From Cryptomeria japonica (lineage: Eukaryota; Streptophyta; Pinopsida; Cupressales; Cupressaceae), in NCBI RefSeq assembly GCF_030272615.1, contig NC_081414.1:781918119-781982118 (forward strand): 64,000 nucleotides of DNA, in the 5' to 3' direction. The notes below the pieces were generated by a model, which ran no database searches, was not told the origin of the DNA, and saw nothing but the letters and a program-made list of their open reading frames with translations. The translations under genes were made by a program, and so were the position numbers. Numbering within the stretch: the first letter of the stretch is position 1; every line of letters starts with the position of its first letter. This document shows, in pieces, positions 1 through 11,957 of this stretch.

Positions 1-281
1 ATGCACGACCATGGAGGACAACTGGTATGGCATGTTTGATTTGCCATAAGATCGGTCACTTAGCCAGTGAATGCAAGAACTAATCCTATAACTGGTCTGA
101 AGACAGGAACCAGTTTAGCAAAAAGAAAGGGAAAAATGACTTGAAAGGAAAGAAGACAATTGAAGAGGTGAGGAATGAAATGAAAAAAACATGGATAAAT
201 AAGGAAGAAAGCAAACAAGGAGAGAATCATTCTGAAACTAAGTCATCATCCACCGATGATGATAGTTCCTCTTCAAACTAG
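1..281 (+). pseudogene. gag C-terminal remnant with CCHC zinc knuckle (element A)
   Basis: Positions 33-74 encode CLICHKIGHLASEC, a full C-x2-C-x4-H-x4-C retroviral-type knuckle that binds RNA in Gag. An in-frame TAA follows at 81-83. The same frame then runs on through a lysine-rich stretch and a Ser/Asp-rich tail to TAG at 279-281. A basic segment followed by an acidic serine tail after the knuckle is the usual Copia Gag C-terminus. Element C has four knuckles in the equivalent protein. The N-terminus lies upstream of the window. Confidence 0.75.
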
Positions 282-741
282 GCATACCAATGCTCAGGGG
301 GAGCACATATAGTAAGATCATTATTGAATCCCCTTGATCGATATGAGGTTATGTCTATCTGAATACTTTAGATTAATAAAAGTTTGTTTAAATCTCTTAT
401 TTGGTAAATATTTTGAGGGTTAGTGTAAATGTTGTTTGTGTATTGGTATCAGTAACAAGTAACTGGTAGGAAGTAAATCAGTGTACCTTAAGGTGTAAAT
501 GGTCAAAATTGTTCAAACTAGCTATTGTATTGGAGCACCGATAAACCTTAACGGATCAATAAAGAAATGACAATACATTTCATTTACCTTGGTTTCTTGT
601 GAACATTATTGAGCTCTCATGCAACCTAAGGTAATCAAAATCTTGCTAGCACTATTTGTGCAAAGTGATCAAGCAGTGTGATAGTGGTGATTGGCAACCC
701 TAGAGGAGAAGGTATTCAAACCTTGTATTTGAAAAAATTAT
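282..741 (+). other. Non-coding spacer where pol would be expected (element A)
   Basis: About 460 bp without a supported gene. The 15-mer at 291-305 (tgctcagggggagca) is a purine-rich tract that occurs exactly, in element C's own sense, downstream of its X-ORF (46919-46933, minus). This suggests that pol was lost by deletion and only terminal non-coding motifs remain. The rest is A/T-rich leader before X-ORF. Confidence 0.5.
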
Positions 742-1717
742 TTGAAGTCCATCAAGGAAGCTTCCCTGTCGACTCATGTGTTAGTTGATGCAATTAAAGA
801 ACCACAACCTGAGTTCAAGATGCATCTTATGAAGGCTAGAGAGATCGACATGACCAGTGCCCTATCATCTATGCCCTCTAGTGTGTTACTGGTTGAAGAT
901 ATTTGCTCCTTCATCCATTGCAAGCTTGAAGAACTTAGAGATAAATTTATTTGAAATGAATTCAAAGGGATATATGATCATGATATGTTGTATGTTGATG
1001 GCAGAACATTTGCATTTTGAAGAACAAGGTTTTGTCGAATGTTGTTTATTTTCTCGATCAATGTCATGTCGATTGGGTCAGGTATGTGTTAAGAAGAGTA
1101 CATGATCAATTTCTATGGTTGGAAGCTGAAGCATCAATCAAGATCACATAGGATGTGATTCAAAGAGTAATAGGGTTTAGCGCAACCAATGAAACACTAA
1201 CCCTAAGAACAATATCATCCACTGAAGTCATTCAGTTGACTCAATCCTAATGTGATTGGAGAGAAATGACAATCACTCACATTGAGGACACAAAAGTGAG
1301 GTTTGCTTCTGCAAAGTTGGGTTATAGGGTCTATCAATGAAGCCACATGAATAGTGTGCCAAGTGGTGCTATTCATGCAGCCTATCAAAACATCAAGGAT
1401 AATGCAACATATGATATTTGTGAGATGATTAGAAGTCAATTTCTAGTGGACATGGAGCAAATTAAGAAGGACAAGAAGCAATCATTCAAGTATGGTTCAT
1501 TACTGGTATGTATATTCTTCTATGTTAAAAATTTATTTCCTAGTAAGGGAAATGTAGTATGGTCTAAAGATAAACCTATCTTGGTTCAGATAGGTGAAAT
1601 GAATAGAGATTTAGGTGATAAATTTGGAGAAACAATGTGGGGTTATTTTAAAGAATTCCAAACTAGAATGCACAAAAGAGAGAGAATCGCAACTGGTATA
1701 GTTCAAAAGTACAAGGA
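742..1717 (+). pseudogene. X-ORF of element A, N-terminal part (unknown function)
   Basis: I do not recognise the family. The translation aligns by eye along its length with 49454-48549 (minus) of element C: a VxDAIK-type start, a VEDICSFIHCKLEEL block (C: AEDPRIYIHCHIEEL), a W-L-xxx-I-xKIT helix, GYR/GYK, DICEMIRSQF (DICEWLKNEL), and FKYGSLLVCIFFY (FRFGNLLVCLFLY). Several frameshifts and stops lie before 1347; from 1347 the frame is open up to the chromovirus inserted at 1718. The hydrophobic LLVCIFFYV segment is too short to call a membrane span. The layout, with a helix before an LP-type turn and a later F-G/P-x-L block, loosely resembles plant transposon ORF1 (PF20167-like) proteins; that is a weak hypothesis. 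Confidence 0.65.
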
Positions 1718-3306
1718 TGGTGTAGGAGCACCCTTCCAAGCTCTCCCTCCTTCTTGTTATGTTGGTATTATGCTTCTCATGAAGCCATTGTAAATAAAAT
1801 AATGAGCTAAGTGCTCATAGGTCCTAGTTAGGGTCCTAGGGTAGATCTTAGGGGTCATAAGTCAAGATTGAGATTTTCTTGAAAATGAAGGGTATGTGTG
1901 TCTTTGTGGTGCTTAGGGGTCCTTCATAGACAGGTGGTGTCCTTAGGTTGGCCCATTGTGAGTCTAGGAGTCATGAAGAGAAACATTGGGAAAGTTGCTC
2001 AAAAGTTACATGACAACTTTTAAAAGTTGTCAAGCAACTTTTCCACCAGGAGGTCTAAATCCTTAGTTTTGTGTGGACAACCCTAATATGGGCACATAGA
2101 CCAAGGAAAAGGTGGTCTAAGTATTTGAAAACCCTAAATGCATGGGTTGGATGTCAGAGATTGTATGGCCCAAGCAAGAAGAGCTTGACTGTCACTGTTT
2201 GTTGGTTACCAGTCAGATTGAATGAAGTTACTGGGCAAGTAAATAGATTGAACTGCATGCAAAACTATGTGAAATGTCTTTTATGGTGTATATTTCTTCA
2301 TTTTGAGTGATTATATTATCTTTTTATTTATTGGTTGAGTGTGTTTGTAAATAATTTGTAAGTTGTAGTCTCACTACCTAGTTCTGGACTAGTTTGTGCA
2401 AATGAAGTCTTAACTCCATTCCCTATTGTGGAACCACCATGAAACCATGGGGAATGGATGTGAAGACCCTATACTATAGTCCCAAGAAAGAAGGGCCCTT
2501 GGAAATGCAAGGAGGCCAAGCAAAGACCCACTCCTAGGAGAGACTAGACAGTGCACAGTTAGGAGAGGTCAAATTGCAGAGGTCTTGAAGAGCAAGGTTG
2601 GTCAGAGGAGAGTGCACCCATTGGAGGAGGTGCAGAGGAGTGTGTGAAGCATCATTGGTGTGAAGGAGGAGTCACCACCAATCCAAAAATGGTGTCTAGA
2701 ACACAAAACAACCACTGTGACCCAGGAAGACCTTGAAAACCCTCACGAAACCCTTAAAAACCCCAAAATTCGCCCAAGGCACTATACGGCCACTTGGAGG
2801 CCTAAAACCTAAAAAATCCTTGAGTCCTTGCCAAATGAATGGTAGTCCATTTTGGGAGTTTTGGTTTTTTGTGCATTGTTTGTGAGAGGGGGCCCTAGAA
2901 GACCAGTTAGGAGGCCTAATTGGTCCTAATCCTTGTAGCCCTATTTGAAGGCAAAAACCCAAATTTGTGAAATCAGTAAGGGGTTGAAGGCTTGAAACCT
3001 CTTGGGGGCTCATGAATGGGTGGAAAAACCATGAAATAGACCTGATACAACCTTGCTAAGACCTTGGAAGGTGTGGAACAAGCCTAGCCCTTATTAGCCA
3101 TAGTAAGGGGTTTTGAGTCTCATGAGTAGGTGAGACCTTAGGAGCAACATTGCAACTCATTGGTGGGTGGATTGGGCATGGTCAAGGGATTCCTCAAGAA
3201 AAGAGAAGTCCTAGAGACACTAGGGTGTGTACAAAACACCAGGTGATCCAAGGAAAGGATCCAAGAGCATAGACTAGACTATTATATATGTAACCCCATC
3301 CCATCA
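1718..3306 (+). repeat. 5' LTR of chromovirus I
   Basis: 1,589 bp, TG...CA ends. It matches 12435-14029 nearly throughout with scattered substitutions and small indels, for example an extra loss near 12470 and changes near 12645. Open frames on either strand inside it (e.g. 3013-2696 minus) recur in the other LTR and are not genes. Confidence 0.92.
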
Positions 3307-3309
3307 GAT

Positions 3310-3321
3310 TGGTATCAGAGC
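3310..3321 (+). promoter_or_regulatory. Primer binding site (initiator tRNA-Met type)
   Basis: TGGTATCAGAGC, 3 bp after the LTR end. It is the standard plant complement of the 3' end of initiator tRNA-Met. Confidence 0.9.
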
Positions 3322-3385
3322 AAGTAAAAGACTTGTTGGACTATGTATGTCTCTATATACTGGTGAATCAATAGGGGAGAGTACA

Positions 3386-4560
3386 ATGGTTACTAATGCA
3401 GAGCTGGCTAGAGAGGTGGAAGAGTAGAAGGAGAAAAATAGACTCCTTGAAGAAGCTGTGAGTGAGATGAGGGATAAACTATAGGAAGTGGTGGATCAGA
3501 GGACACAAGGACCTTGGGATGAAGACACCAAGGGTAAAGGCAAGAAAAATATAGACATAGATGATATTATCCCTGAACTAGATCCCTTGTTCAATGAAGA
3601 ACCATTTGTGAAAGCTATTAAGGCTTTGAACACTAAGGCTTTTGAAGGATTGCCACATTTCAGTGGAAGGATGGATATAGATACTGTTATGGAATGGATT
3701 GAGGGCATGGAAAACCACTTTGAGTGTGAAGGAGTGACAGAGGCTCAAAAGGTTAAAGTTGCCAAATCAAGATTAAGGGGAGCAACTTTGACATGGTGGA
3801 AGTACCTGCAAGAAGAAAGAGTTAGTATGGGGAAGCTACCTATTGCAAATTGGAAAGCTATGGTGGGTAAGATTAAGGAGAACTACTTACCAGAGGATTA
3901 TGAAGTCCAACTTCATAAGAAGAGACAAGGATTGAAGTAGAAGGATCTTGATGTGGCCTCCTACACAAAGGAGTTTCAAAAGCTATGTCTTAGGTCCAAA
4001 GTCCAAGAAGATGAATCCATTAAGGTGGCTAGGTATCTAAGTAGCCTAAAGTGGAACATTCAAGAGGAGATAAGCCTATGGACTCCTACTACTATCTAGA
4101 AGTGTCATCAGCTTGCTGCCAAGGTAGAAGAGAGGAACAAAAGGAAAGGAGACTCCAATAATAAGGGTAGAGGCAGAGGTAGAGATCAAATGAACCACCG
4201 GGGTGGTTACCAAAGCAAGTCAAATGAGCAGAGGAACCAAGGAGAAGCCAAGTTGACTGAACATGGTAGTGAAACCAATCTCAGAGGAGGACATTCTATA
4301 GGATGAGGTGCACAAGGTTGTCCAAATAGGGACAGAGGTACCGATGGAGGTAACTCCTATTTTGCAACAATGAAATGCTACAATTGTGGACAATTGGGAC
4401 ACCCAGCTTATAGATGTCCTGACAAGCCTACATCATCAAGCAGTGGAAAGAGGGTTGCTTATACACATGAAGACTCTTCAAGCAGCAAGACACCGGATGT
4501 GGACCAGATTGAATTAGAAGTTGGTGAGAATCTAATGTTCAATAGGATTTTGATCAGATA
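3386..4560 (+). pseudogene. gag: gag of chromovirus I
   Basis: Starts at the ATG at 3386, 65 bp after the PBS. Gag capsid region with FSGRMDIDTVMEWIEGMENHF and the W-W-K-Y-L block (about 3650-3840), then an Arg/Gly/Asn-rich linker and a zinc knuckle CYNCGQLGHPAYRC (about 4377-4418). In-frame stops occur at about 3427, 3481, 3940, 4098, 4302 and 4558; most are TAG. Gag packages element RNA. It cannot be translated whole as it stands. Confidence 0.85.
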
Positions 4561-5131
4561 GCCGGTTAAGGAGGAACCCAAACATAGGAGAGCATTGTTT
4601 AGGGTGAGATGCAAGATTCTTGGTAAGGTGTGCAAGGTGATAGTTGAATCAGGCTGAACTGACAAAATCATCTCAGAAGAGGCAGTTAGGAAGTTGAAAC
4701 TCACAAGTATACCCCACACTAACCCATACAAGGTGACATGGTTGAATCATGAGCAGAGTGTGTTAGTCAATGAACAAACTTGGGTAGAGTTTTCTATTGG
4801 AGGATACAAGGATAAGATCCTTTGTGATGTGTTACCTATGGATGCATCTCACTTATTGCTATGAAGACCCTGGAAATTTGATAGGAAGGTGATTTATGAT
4901 GGAGAGGAGAACTCCATTTCCTTTAAGAAGGACAACAAGACCTTCAAGATTCAATCTTTGACAGAGAATCAAGAGGGAACTTCAAAGACACCTAGTGTTT
5001 TATTGGCTATTGGTAAAGAGTTCTTAAACTTGCTACATGAGGAGGAGATAGTGAAGTGTGCCATCTTTGTGAAACCAAAGGAGGAAGAAGACAAGTTGCA
5101 GGAAGAAGTAGCCAAGGAGGTAAGGCAATAG
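4561..5131 (+). pseudogene. pol: Aspartic protease of chromovirus I
   Basis: Retropepsin region. VIVESG followed by a stop then TDKIISEEAV marks the active site, where family members read DSGSTDN: the catalytic Asp is Glu and the next Ser codon is a stop. The later block CDVLPMDASHLLL-stop-RPW is the hydrophobic LLGRPW end of the fold, with Gly changed to TGA. The enzyme is therefore dead twice over. A frame change near 5100 leads into the RT. Confidence 0.8.
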
Positions 5132-5621
5132 TGAGTGATGGAACACCTGCAACGCTCCCACCAAGAAGGCCTATAAGCCATCAAATAGACTATGTTCCTA
5201 GTGCATCCTTACCTAACAAGGCTACATATAAGATCACACCTGATCAAAATAAGGAGGTAGCAAGACAAGTGCAAGAGTTATTAGAACAAGGACTGATTAA
5301 GAAGAGCATCAACCCATGTGCAGTCCCGGTAGTGCTAGCATCAAAGAAGGGAAGTAAGTGGAGACTTTGCACTGACTCAAAGGAAATCAATAGGATCACC
5401 ATAAGGTATAGGTTTCATATTCCTAGAATAGAGGATCTAATGGATTGTTTAGGAGGGGCTATGTATTTTACCAAGCTAGGCCTTAAAAGTGGTTATCACC
5501 ATATAAGAATTAAGGAGGGTGATGAGTGGAAGATTGCTTTTAAAACCATAGAGGGATTGTATGAATGGCTTGTGATACCATTTGGACTCACCATTGCTCC
5601 AAGCACCTTCATGAGGTTGAT
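5132..5621 (+). pseudogene. pol: Reverse transcriptase of chromovirus I, N-terminal half
   Basis: RT fingers and palm: LLEQGLIKKSINPCAVPVVL, WRLCTDSKEIN (with the family's D), FTKLGLKSGYHHIRI and the [13 protein letters not shown] block. The expected LDLKSGYHQI aspartate reads LGLKSG, a change at the first catalytic position. Coding stops at 5621, inside FMRL-MNEVL, because of the insertion at 5622-10068. Confidence 0.85.
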
Positions 5622-8412
5622 TGTGGGGCCCTACCTCGACTCAGTTTGACATTTTCAGTTATTTGCATATTGAGACTATTATGGATGCTTTATTTTATGC
5701 TTTATGGATTTAGAACCTATATGATTCCATGATTTGGATCACATTGACATATGTTGATGCTTTATTTTATGCTTGATGATTATGAAACTTTGTATGTTGC
5801 TAGAATAGAATTACTTTGAAATGGTGAATGGCATTATTAGAAATTGCAGGACTTCATTTTGATGATAGAAAAATGATGCTTATTTTATGAATAGTTCAAT
5901 TTTGAGAATTATGATAATTGCTTATGTGGAATCGAATTTGAATGAATGAGATATTGAATTATTATTGTCAAATGTATGAGTGTTTGATGTGAAATGAAAT
6001 CTATGTATTTGATTATGTATAATTGTGATTACTTGGATTTACTAATGTGTTAATTGAGATGTGCAGGAAAATTATCCATGTGACCATGGAATAAATATGG
6101 AGAACCAAACCTAGACCAATGTACATTTGTTAAGCCAGGGGTTGTCTATTTGGAGAGACAACACCCTGTTTGTAATGTATTTTATTTGTGAAGTGTATGA
6201 TGCTTGAGTGTTAAAATTGATTTTTATGTATAGGTGTAATCCTACAAGAGACTAATTCCATGTGTGATTTTTATATTGTATTTTATTGTGTCACTTGACA
6301 CATGTGCTGATTAGTGTCATTGATTTTGATTTGTCTCTTGGAGGGAGTTTTGTTTTTACCAAAGCCATTCAAATACATGAGTGTGGTCCCAAATTTGCCT
6401 TGGGTAGGGAGTCTTGGGAGTGGTCAACTCAGGTTTGACCCGTAGGTTAACTTCAGTTGGGTTTCTAAGGGGTTAAATGGACTCCTAGGGTCAGTTTTAG
6501 GGCTTTTCCAAAGGTCCAAAGGGTATACCTATGGGTTAGGGGTATTTTGAAACATGTGACTACTCCCATGTGACTGTTTAGTCACCTCAAAAAGTGATTT
6601 TTCCAAGGTGAGCGAAAATTCAACTTAGAAGGTTCCTCCTAGGATAGACAACCTTCCCTTTTGATGTCAAACTCTCTTCCCCATCTTCTCTCACCTTTTC
6701 CCTTTCCAGTTTTAGTAATGTGTAAGAGTTTGGGAAGAGCAACCAATGGGAACTCTCACCTCACCCAAGGGGTTGGGAAGTGTGTGAGAGGCCTTCTTAG
6801 GAAAGGATTAGTGACTTAGTGAGTAATCACCCACTCTCCATTATTGGAGATTATGTAATTTTTGAAATTGAGAATAGAATTTTGGTGAAGGGGTTGGTGG
6901 AAAAAGTTTGTGTGGATTTGGGCAGCTCATCCCCAACTAAATCTAACATACCTATTGGCAGATTAAGGTTGGTTTTACTTTCTTTTGTTATGTTGTTTAT
7001 GTTGTTATGTTGTTTTTTTTAAAGAAAGAAATGCTTGTGGAAAGAGATGTGTATATGTAAATTGTTGTAGTAGAAAAATGAAAGTTTTCATTTCAATGTT
7101 TTTTTGTTTATGTGTTCTTGTTTTGGGAGTGTCCAAGGCCTCCTCTCTTGGGAGAGTAGGATGTTCTTGGGGTGGAAGAAGTATGATAGCCTTGGGTGAG
7201 AGGCTCTCCTTAAGGAGAGTGATCTCAATGGTGTCCTTTGTGACCCTTGCTGCATAGCCTTGTGTATGCATTTGGGGGTCATAAGGGGAGAGAATATGGC
7301 TTTGAGCCTTTGGGGGGGGCATAAGGTGTGGGAGATGAATCTTTTGTTGTATTTTGTTTTGCCATGAGGTGGCTTGAGTTGTTATTTTGGCTTGTAATCT
7401 CCCCAATGGTACTTGGTCCACTTCCACCCGTGGAAAGATCATCACAAAATGTGGTGAAAGTGTAGCTTGGGATGGGAAGATGTATGTTGCAATGTGTTGC
7501 CTTATTTGTTGTGTTGATTTCTTGTTTGTAACCCGTCTAGTGCTTGGTTCTCCAAGCTTGGGGGTGGCTTCTAGTAAGCCTAGGCTAGGAGGTGAGCTCT
7601 CCATGGTCAAAGTTGTGTCTTTATTGCAGGTTGCTTGGGATGGGAAAGAAAGAATAAAGGGATTTGCTATTGTTTTATGTTGCAGAAAATTTTGGAAGGA
7701 AATTGTATTTTAAATTGTAGTTAAAAGAAAAGAGGAATCAATGTTGTATTTAGCTTTCCAAAAGCAAGAAAAGTACGTATTTCATTTTAAGTTCTTCTCC
7801 ATTAAAAAGAGAAACTAGTAGGGTTTTCAAATCCCTTATGTAATGCTCTTCATTTAGAAATAAATAAAATGCCTAAAGAAATGCATGAGTATACTTAGTT
7901 ATTTTTGCAAAAAAAAAGAAGGGGTTTAAGTTTAATAAGTTCTATGGTTTCAAAAAAATATATATATCAAGTTGTAGCATTCTTATGTATTCTGCAAATA
8001 AATTTAAGTTATTACTACATGTTCTTTTATGCTATTATGCTGCTGCAAATAAATCATTGAGTCATTTATTTTTCCCATTTAGTGCAGAAAATAAATCCTA
8101 ATGTAGTAGCTATTTTATCAAAAAAAAAATTATTAGCATTTAGTTTTGTTTAGATTTAATTTGTTTATCAAAAGAAAATTACATCTTAGGATTTCTGTTT
8201 AGAATGCATCATTAGTACAGAATGCTTAAAACAAATAAACAAATTAGTAATCTTCCCTCCTCTAAAACTAGATCTAATATACTAAAGAAATGATTAGTTT
8301 GAGTTTTGTAAATAAATGATGAGGACAAAATTTCAGATCTATTTATTGACAAACTAGAAATGTATATTATAACTAATTTATGTTGCTAATCATTATTAGT
8401 TATCTGCATGTT

Positions 8413-8516
8413 AAAATAAATAAATATATATATATATATATATACAAAAAAAAGTATTAATCTGGAACTTACATACCTTTTAAACAAAATGAAATAGATA
8501 TTTATACCTACATATA

Positions 8517-8552
<36 letters not shown>

Positions 8553-8590
8553 CATACATATATAAATATATATATATACATATAAAAATG
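8413..8590. repeat. TA-rich microsatellites
   Basis: Alternating TA runs near 8424-8446 and 8513-8549, followed by broken TA/CATA repeats to about 8585 and a T17-18 run near 8620. Simple sequence inside the solo LTR. Confidence 0.9.
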
Positions 8591-8720
8591 ATAAATACAT
8601 TTAAAAGTAAAGAAAACTTTTTTTTTTTTTTTTAAATATTATTCAACTTTGCAAAATAAAAATCGGTCATTTATTTTGTAGAGCCGAACCCTGTGTTTGT
8701 GGCTGGCGCAACGCGGGCCA

Positions 8721-8895
8721 CCACTATGGTTTCCCATAGTGGACGGCACAGTGACCGCCAATGTGGGCAACCACTGTGGTGGCACGGGGCCACCCACTGT
8801 GGGTAACCACAGTGGAGTGGCGCCCGGCTGCCACTATGTTTACCCACAGTGGGCGGTGCTCGGCCATCACTGTGGGGAACACAGTGGCATCCGGG
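8721..8895. repeat. Array of short GC-rich palindromes (hairpins)
   Basis: At least four stem-loops. 8721-8742: 9-bp perfect stem, loop tttc. 8794-8815: ccactgtgg/ccacagtgg, 9-bp perfect stem, loop gtaa. Imperfect copies near 8831-8854 and 8866-8888. The array sits in an otherwise A/T-rich element. A related array occurs in the LARD at 15484-15650. Confidence 0.8.
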
Positions 8896-9023
8896 TACCT
8901 CTACCGACGCTCCCCTCTCAAAACCTCTCTCTGCCGCTCCTTTGAATGGTTGTCGCTCCCGCCTTTGGCCGCCGTCCAAACCCTTCGACCTGCATTCTCA
9001 CACACACACACACACTCACAAAT

Positions 9024-9131
9024 CCCTAACCTGATTTTTGGGTTAGGGTAGAATGCTATTAGTTAGAAAAAAATATATATATAAGTGTAAGTTATAATAC
9101 CCAAGCCCTAACCCTAGTTTCGGGTTAGGGC
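9024..9131. repeat. Telomere-like inverted repeats
   Basis: Two stem-loops built on CCCTAACC/GGTTAGGG: 9024-9031 with 9041-9048 (8 bp), and 9105-9114 with 9122-9131 (10 bp perfect). A CA run lies just before. There are only single motifs, not a telomeric array. Confidence 0.75.
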
Positions 9132-9317
9132 AAACACACATAGTCTTTAAATAAGATATGTGTGGGTTTCATGGGTTTATTTTTTTTATATAAAATAAAA
9201 AAAAAGGTGCCTCCTCTTCTCACATAGTTATGTTCTTTAAAAAAATATATAGATAAGTAAATAAACAAATGAATGTAAATGAGTGTCAAGTTAAATAAAT
9301 ATTTAAATGTATTTATA

Positions 9318-9318
<1 letters not shown>

Positions 9319-9373
<55 letters not shown>

Positions 9374-9391
9374 TATGGGAATTGGATATAG

Positions 9392-9461
<70 letters not shown>
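9319..9461. repeat. Long TA microsatellites
   Basis: Two alternating AT/TA runs of about 50 and 65 bp (9319-9370 and 9396-9460) separated by a short unique stretch. The open frame through them (Ile-Tyr repeats) is an artefact of the repeat. Confidence 0.95.
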
Positions 9462-9462
<1 letters not shown>

Positions 9463-10073
9463 CATTTATAACAAAATATAAAGGTATAATCCCATCTTTA
9501 GGAAATTTTATATTATAATATAATATCAAAGGATTTATTGTTTTCTTTTGTTTTTGGAAGAAAAAGAACACCTTGTTAGCACTTATCCTGAGTGAAGTTA
9601 ACTATATATATTGGTCAAGCATTAAGTGTCTTTTATAGGATAAAATTTCATTATGGACCCCATTAACCCGTTAATCAAATTTTAGACAAATTTCATATAT
9701 TGTTATAAAAGACATAGAATTACTTAATTCTAAGAGCTAGGATAAGTTAATTTTAGACCCACTATAAATTAAGAACTATAAGAGACTATTGGTCATTTAA
9801 TTTAAAGATCATATATTAAGTTTGGGGTTAATTTTCTAAGAGAGTTTAATTATTCATAAATGGAAGATTAGTGATAACCCCTTTGGAGAAATATTAGCTC
9901 GCTTATAACTTAGATTATTTATTGCCTCATTAATTTGGTTGCTTGATTTATTTGAAACATAGTTAAGACCAAACTAGTTGCATTAATTTAATTAAGTTAG
10001 TCGTACTAAGTTAAGTATTTAAAAAAAATAAAATTATTTCATTCGTGCCCAAAAGTTTGGGCATGACATTGAT

Positions 10074-10467
10074 GAATGAGGTGTTGAAGGATTTCACAGG
10101 CAGATTTGTGGTGGTGTACCTAGATGACATTCTCATCTATAGCAGAACCAAAGAGGAGCACCTTGAGCATTTGAGGTTAGTCTTAGAGAGGTTGCATGAG
10201 GAGAAGCTATCCATCAACCTAGAGAAGTGTGACTTCTTGAAGCAAGAGTTGGTTTACTTAGGATTTGTGGTGTTTAAGGGAACCTTGAATATGGACCCAA
10301 GCAAAGTGGAGGAAATCTTGAATTGGCCTGCACCTAAAATAGGGACTGAAGTTAGAAGTTTCCATGGATTAGCTCAATTCTATAGGAAGTTTGTGAGGAA
10401 TTTTAGTGGTATATGTGCACCAGTCCTTGACACCATCAAAGGAGGCCTTAAAACTAAGTTTAAATAG
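10074..10467 (+). pseudogene. pol: Reverse transcriptase of chromovirus I, C-terminal half
   Basis: Resumes with [24 protein letters not shown], containing the YLDD catalytic box (family YxDD), then the thumb region (FLGFVV-type block, VRSFHGLAQFYRKFVRNFS). It ends at a TAG at about 10465 where relatives have Trp before the RNase H tether. Confidence 0.88.
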
Positions 10468-10905
10468 ACTGAGTAGGCTAACAAAGCATTTCAATTGTTG
10501 AAGTAGGAAGTAGCCACAAAACCTATCCTTCTCCTACCTACGTTTGATAAGCTATTCACATTGGAGTGTGATGCAAGTGGAATTGTAGTAGGTGGTGTAT
10601 TAAGTCAAGAGGGAAGACCTATGGCATTTTTCAGTGAGAAACTTAATGAAGCAAAGAAGAAGTACTCAGCCTATGACCTAGAGTTGTATGCATTAGTGAA
10701 GTCTCTAAAGAAATGGAGGCATTACCTACTCCCAAAAGAAGTTGTAGTGTTCACAGACAACTAGGCATTGAGTTACATTAATACTCAAGAGAAGCTAAGC
10801 AATAGACATCTGAAATGGATGGAATATCTCCAATCCTTCACCTTCACCATCAAGCATAAGAAGGGGCAACTTAATAAGGTGGCAGATGCATTGAGCAGGA
10901 AGTTG
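10468..10905 (+). pseudogene. pol: RNase H of chromovirus I
   Basis: ECDASGIVVGGVLSQ (first catalytic D), FFSEKLN, the YSAYDLELYALV block (catalytic E) and VVFTDN (catalytic D), then stop TAG at 10762 in place of Q in TDNQAL. The last part, HKKGQLNKVADALSR (final catalytic D), is open. Two further TAG stops lie at about 10474 and 10504. Confidence 0.85.
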
Positions 10906-11957
10906 TTGACAGTTCAAGAGTTACAGTTGCAGAGCATAGGAATAGAAGGTTTCAAGGACCTCTATGAAGGAGATGAAGACTTCTCATCAGCTTACAAGGT
11001 TTGCAAAGAGTTTGAGAACCATTTCCATGGTGAGTATGTAGATTACACTCTCCAAAATGGTCTCTTGTTCAAAGGTAATCAGTTGTGTGTACCAAGAGGA
11101 TCTATGAGGGAAAACCTCATCCAAGAGAAACAGAATGGCAGTTTAAGTGGACACTTTGGAGTCAACAAAACCTTGGATTTAGTACAGAGGTACTATTATT
11201 GGCCAAAGTTGCCAAGAGATGTGAAACGATATGTAGAACAGTGTGGTGTATGCCAAAGAGAAAAAGGGGGATCAAGCAATGTGGGTCTCTATCAACCATT
11301 GCCGGTCCCTAATAGACCTTGGGAATGTATAAGCATGGAATTTGTAGTAGGACTCCCTAAGACTAAAATAGGTATGGACAACATCTATGTGGTAGTAGAT
11401 AGATTTTCCAAGATGAGTCATTTCATTCGATGTAGGACTACACATGATGCTAGCTATGTTGCACATCTCTTCTTCAGAGAGATTGTTAGGATTCATGGAC
11501 TCCCTTTAAGCATTGTTTCAGATAGGGGCAGCAAGTTCATGGGTAATTTTTGGCAGACATTATGGAGGAGACTAGGAACTAACTTATCATTTAGCTCAGC
11601 TTACCATCCACAAATAGATGGTCAAACTGAAGTCATCAATAGGGTGTTAGGCAACTTGTTGAGGTGTCTAACTAAGGAGTATGGTTAGACATGGGACCTT
11701 ATCATTCCTCAAGAAAAGTATGCATATAATCACAGTGTGAATAGAACCACTGGTAGAAGCCCTTTTGAGGTTGTGTATGGCAGACATCCAAGGGGAGTGT
11801 GTGAGTTAAGAGACATTGGTACTTTGGAGATGAAGAGCGGGAAAGTAGAGGACTTCACCCAAACCATAAAGGAAGTCCAAGAGCAAGTTAAGAAGGCCAT
11901 CCTTGAATCCACTCAAAAACTGAAAAACAAAGTGGATGAGAAAAGAAGAGAAGTTTA
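10906..11957 (+). pseudogene. pol: Integrase of chromovirus I, zinc-binding and catalytic core
   Basis: HHCC domain: H of GHFGVNKT, then CGVC at about 11240. Core: SMEFVVGLP, where the usual first catalytic Asp (SMDF) is Glu; SDRGSKF (second Asp) and GQTEVINR (Glu) are present. Stops TAG at 11686 (relatives: GQTW) and 11955 (relatives: VQFKVGD) both stand where Gln is usual. Confidence 0.85.

Larger units (their letters stand above)
5622..10068 (+). mobile_element. 4.4-kb solo-LTR-like insertion in RT (TSD TTGAT)
   Basis: Begins TGTGGGGCCC, ends GGGCATGACA, and is flanked by perfect TSDs TTGAT (5617-5621 and 10069-10073). Removing it rejoins the RT frame through FMRL|MNEVL. I find no gag or pol and no internal direct repeat that would mark two LTRs, so a large solo LTR is the best reading. 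Its ends recall Del/Tekay-type gypsy LTRs (inference); a LARD is the alternative. Contents: A/T-rich sequence with a repeated gatgctttattttatgctt (5679 and 5757), GC-rich hairpins (8721-8895), telomere-like inverted repeats and long TA runs. None of its short open frames looks like a protein. Confidence 0.75.

Noticed and set aside
2696-3013. 105-codon minus-strand frame, repeated at 13419-13736
   Set aside because: Both copies lie at the same place in the two LTRs of chromovirus I; the conservation comes from the LTR pair, not from a protein.
7005-7713. Overlapping frames on both strands (up to 201 codons)
   Set aside because: Inside the solo LTR, no domain pattern, purine/pyrimidine-biased composition; neither strand resembles a protein family I know.
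8721-8895. CRISPR-like or tRNA-like interpretation of the hairpin array
   Set aside because: Units are degenerate palindromes without regular spacers, and none folds into a cloverleaf with recognisable A and B boxes.
9279-9518. 79-codon frame of Ile-Tyr repeats
   Set aside because: Translation of TA microsatellites.
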